7,981 nt of DNA from Burkholderiales bacterium (lineage in GTDB: Bacteria > Pseudomonadota > Gammaproteobacteria > Burkholderiales > Burkholderiaceae_D). The position numbers and the translations under genes were made by a program. The stretch lies in contig JAGWUK010000116.1 in NCBI GenBank assembly GCA_028868455.1, forward strand, positions 1 to 7,981. Reading direction: 5' to 3'. Under the pieces are notes generated by a model. The model was not told the DNA's origin. It saw nothing but the letters and a program-made list of their open reading frames with translations, and did no database searches. Of the stretch, positions 6,362 to 7,981 are shown in pieces. Positions within the stretch are counted from its first letter, which is position 1, and the number at the start of each line of letters is the position of its first letter.

Positions 6362-7558
6362 TCAGTCTGCCTGTTTGCGCAAAAACGCTGGAATGTCGTA
6401 AGTCTCCATGCCATTTTTTTCCAGTGCGCGCACTGTTTCAGATGCGGATTCGCGACGCCATACGGCAGGTTTGCTGAGACCGTCAAATCCCGGTGCCGCT
6501 GTGGCCATGCCGTTGGAGACGGTCGTCGCCATCGCTGGCGCCGCCATCATCGGCTCATTATGCGTACCAGTGCGTAACATGGGCGTTTGCACTAACTGAA
6601 TATTTTTTTTGCCGCGCCCCAGGCCCGTTGCAACGACTGTCACGCGAATATCGTCGCCCATCGTATCGTCATAAGCGATACCTTGAGCAATCGACGCATC
6701 CGGTGCAGCAAATGCGCGTACGGCAGCCATGACTTCCTTGATTTCTTTACCTTTCAGGCTACGGCTGGCGGTCACGTTGACCAACACGCCGCGCGCTCCC
6801 GACAGATCAATACCATCCAACAATGGCGAAGCAACCGCCTGCTCTGCTGCGATCCGCGCACGATCCACACCAGATGCAGTCGCCGTTCCCATCATTGCTT
6901 TTCCTTGTTCACCCATGATGGTTTTCACATCATTAAAGTCAACGTTGATATGACCTGGAACATTGATGATTTCGGCGATACCGGCAACAGCGTTGTTCAA
7001 TACATCGTCAGCGTGTTGCAGCCATTCGATCATGCTGTCGTCTTCGTAAATCTCTTCCAGTTTTTCATTGAGGATGATGATCAGTGAATCGACGTGCTGG
7101 CTTAATGCATCCAGACCTTCGTCAGCGATATCCATGCATTTCTTACCTTCATAAGAAAATGGTTTGGAAACCACGGCCACAGTCAATGCGCCCAGTTCTT
7201 TCGCAACCTGTGCCACCACGGGTGCAGCGCCCGTTCCTGTGCCACCGCCCATACCTGCAGCGATGAACACCATGTGCGCACCACGCAATGCGTCTTCAAT
7301 ACGTGCACGTGAATCTTCAGCAAGCTTGCGGCCTACGTCAGGTTTCATCCCTGCACCAAGACCCGTTTCACCAATCTGTATCACATTGTGTGCTTTCGAT
7401 TGCAACAATGCTTGTGCATCGGTGTTTGCGGCGATAAATTCAACGCCGGAAACACCTTTGCTAATCATATGCTGAACCGCATTACCGCCTGCACCACCCA
7501 CGCCGACAACTTTAATTACGGTGCCTTGTGTGGCGTTATCAACCATATCGAACTCCAT
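6362..7558 (-). CDS. ftsZ: Cell division GTPase FtsZ
   Basis: FtsZ is the tubulin homologue that polymerises at midcell into the Z-ring and recruits the divisome. The 398-residue product shows GVGGAGGNAV at 19-28, the NTDAQAL loop near 45-51, the GGGTGTG signature at 104-110, and the catalytic T7 loop NVDFNDVKTIMGEQG with D207 and D210. The C-terminal domain contains RVTVVATGLG (305-314). A short variable linker holds a Met/Ala-rich stretch. The conserved tail DIPAFLRKQAD (388-398), which binds FtsA and ZipA, is the same as I recall for E. coli. The start has two adjacent ATGs. I prefer the second (7556-7558): GGAGG at 7566-7570 then has a seven-base spacer, and related proteins begin MEF. 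Starting at 7561 adds one Met. It follows ftsA by about 120 bases and ends at a strong terminator. Confidence 0.98.
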   Translation of the reverse strand: MEFDMVDNATQGTVIKVVGVGGAGGNAVQHMISKGVSGVEFIAANTDAQALLQSKAHNVIQIGETGLGAGMKPDVGRKLAEDSRARIEDALRGAHMVFIAAGMGGGTGTGAAPVVAQVAKELGALTVAVVSKPFSYEGKKCMDIADEGLDALSQHVDSLIIILNEKLEEIYEDDSMIEWLQHADDVLNNAVAGIAEIINVPGHINVDFNDVKTIMGEQGKAMMGTATASGVDRARIAAEQAVASPLLDGIDLSGARGVLVNVTASRSLKGKEIKEVMAAVRAFAAPDASIAQGIAYDDTMGDDIRVTVVATGLGRGKKNIQLVQTPMLRTGTHNEPMMAAPAMATTVSNGMATAAPGFDGLSKPAVWRRESASETVRALEKNGMETYDIPAFLRKQAD

Positions 7559-7608
7559 CATGACTCCTCCAGGTAGGCAGTTTTCAGTCGATAGGCATCA
7601 CATTTCAT
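7558..7608 (-). other. Short ORF overlapping the ftsZ start (16 codons)
   Basis: An ATG at 7606-7608 opens MKCDAYRLKTAYLEES; its TGA (7558-7560) overlaps the first ftsZ ATG in an ATGA arrangement, and the ftsZ Shine-Dalgarno lies inside it. It has no ribosome site of its own. Translational coupling to ftsZ is possible, but a 16-codon frame is easily chance. Confidence 0.13.
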
Positions 7609-7624
7609 GACGACTAGCGACTGA
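7584..7624. repeat. Inverted repeat in the ftsZ leader
   Basis: TCAGTCG (7584-7590) and CGACTGA (7618-7624) are perfect seven-base arms around 27 bases. If ftsZ is transcribed from the -10 at 7642-7647, this can fold in the leader just upstream of the ribosome site. The long loop makes the hairpin weak. It could also be a spaced protein-binding site. Confidence 0.25.
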
Positions 7625-7628
7625 TAAC

Positions 7629-7647
7629 TGTATATCACAACATTATA
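7629..7647 (-). promoter_or_regulatory. Candidate ftsZ promoter -10 elements
   Basis: On the minus strand the ftsA-ftsZ gap holds a perfect TATAAT (7642-7647) and, a little downstream, TGATATACA, a TGn extended -10 (TATACA at 7629-7634). Neither has a good -35; TATTAA is 17 bases before the first. The stretch 7630-7690 is clearly AT-rich next to the genes. A dedicated ftsZ promoter between ftsA and ftsZ is reasonable, since the 120-base gap is unusually wide for this gene pair. Confidence 0.4.
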
Positions 7648-7682
7648 AAATGACCGGACCAAATTAATACACAAAATACCAA

Positions 7683-7981
7683 CTAAAAATTCCCTAAAAA
7701 CCACTCTTTCATGCGCTGCCAGACAGCTTTGGCAGAACCTTCCTGCCGCGTGACCAGATGACCGCGCAAATACTGCTTCTTCGCTTCCAGCAACAACCCC
7801 AAAACTGTTGCATAACGCGGGCTGCGTACCACATCTGCCAGTTGCCCGGAATACGCTGGCATACCTAATCGCGTCGGCTTCAAGAAGATGTCTTCCGCCA
7901 TTTCAGCCATCCCTGGCATCGCCGCAGAACCACCCGTCAATACAATCCCCGAAGACAGTACATCTTCGTAGCCGGATTCAC
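7683..7981 (-). CDS. ftsA: Cell division protein FtsA, C-terminal part (5' end outside window)
   Basis: FtsA is the actin-like ATPase that tethers FtsZ to the membrane and recruits later divisome proteins. Only the last 98 codons are visible; two bases of a further codon lie at 7980-7981. Visible are SGIVLTGGSAAMPGM, the last ATP-binding (adenosine) motif of the actin fold; the segment ADVVRSPRYATVLGLLLEAKK, equivalent to the YYSTAVGLLHYGKE region of E. coli FtsA; and a C-terminal amphipathic helix KAVWQRMKEWFLGNF, the membrane-targeting sequence with W, F and L on one face. It ends in TAG at 7683-7685. Position directly upstream of ftsZ on the same strand supports the call. Confidence 0.96.
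   Translation of the reverse strand, partial: ESGYEDVLSSGIVLTGGSAAMPGMAEMAEDIFLKPTRLGMPAYSGQLADVVRSPRYATVLGLLLEAKKQYLRGHLVTRQEGSAKAVWQRMKEWFLGNF

Noticed and set aside
6683..7087. 134-codon plus-strand open frame (and other frames antisense to ftsZ)
   Set aside because: Shadow of ftsZ; no independent start signals or recognisable protein features.
1..7981. CRISPR arrays, tRNA/rRNA genes, insertion sequences, riboswitches, attachment sites
   Set aside because: No spaced direct repeats, no cloverleaf or rRNA stretches, no transposase-like protein and no long terminal inverted repeats were seen on reading. The region is ordinary core genome.

Overview
This window is a core-chromosome segment of a betaproteobacterium, most likely of the Oxalobacteraceae (Herminiimonas/Janthinobacterium-like). 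The assignment is inference, from the gene order, the style of the FtsZ and SecA proteins, and moderate GC. It covers the distal end of the division and cell-wall (dcw) cluster and the envelope-biogenesis genes that follow it. I see no CRISPR array, IS element, prophage, tRNA or rRNA, and no obvious new multi-gene system. Most of the sequence is conserved housekeeping DNA.

Layout, read along the minus strand, which carries the main transcription direction: the end of ftsA (7683-7981, cut by the window); ftsZ (6362-7558) closed by a strong intrinsic terminator (6309-6342); a short coding-like remnant (6151-6291); a Prx5-type peroxiredoxin (5621-6127); lpxC (3972-4907); an M23/LytM-type membrane-anchored peptidase (2353-3303); and secA (1-2185, 3' end outside the window). 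Two genes run the other way. A DUF721/DciA-family gene (3374-3877) is divergent from the M23 gene and convergent with lpxC. A GNAT acetyltransferase (4955-5464) is divergent from lpxC and convergent with the peroxiredoxin gene, and a shared hairpin terminator (5570-5602) separates those two.

How the genes fit together: FtsA anchors FtsZ to the membrane for Z-ring assembly. LpxC commits UDP-GlcNAc-derived precursor to lipid A. The M23 protein probably cuts or remodels peptidoglycan from the periplasmic face. SecA drives preprotein export. DciA loads or assists the replicative helicase. The region therefore links division, outer-membrane synthesis, wall remodelling, secretion and replication. 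The opposite-strand genes break it into several short transcription units rather than one operon.

The points most worth a second look are regulatory. lpxC has a perfect TATAAT box six bases before its ATG and no Shine-Dalgarno, which suggests a leaderless mRNA. secA also lacks a Shine-Dalgarno and has a 13-codon hydrophobic leader ORF upstream. ftsZ is preceded by a 16-codon ORF whose stop overlaps the first ftsZ ATG. The ftsZ-peroxiredoxin gap holds a start-less coding-like fragment. The GNAT gene is AT-rich and looks like a lineage-specific insertion.
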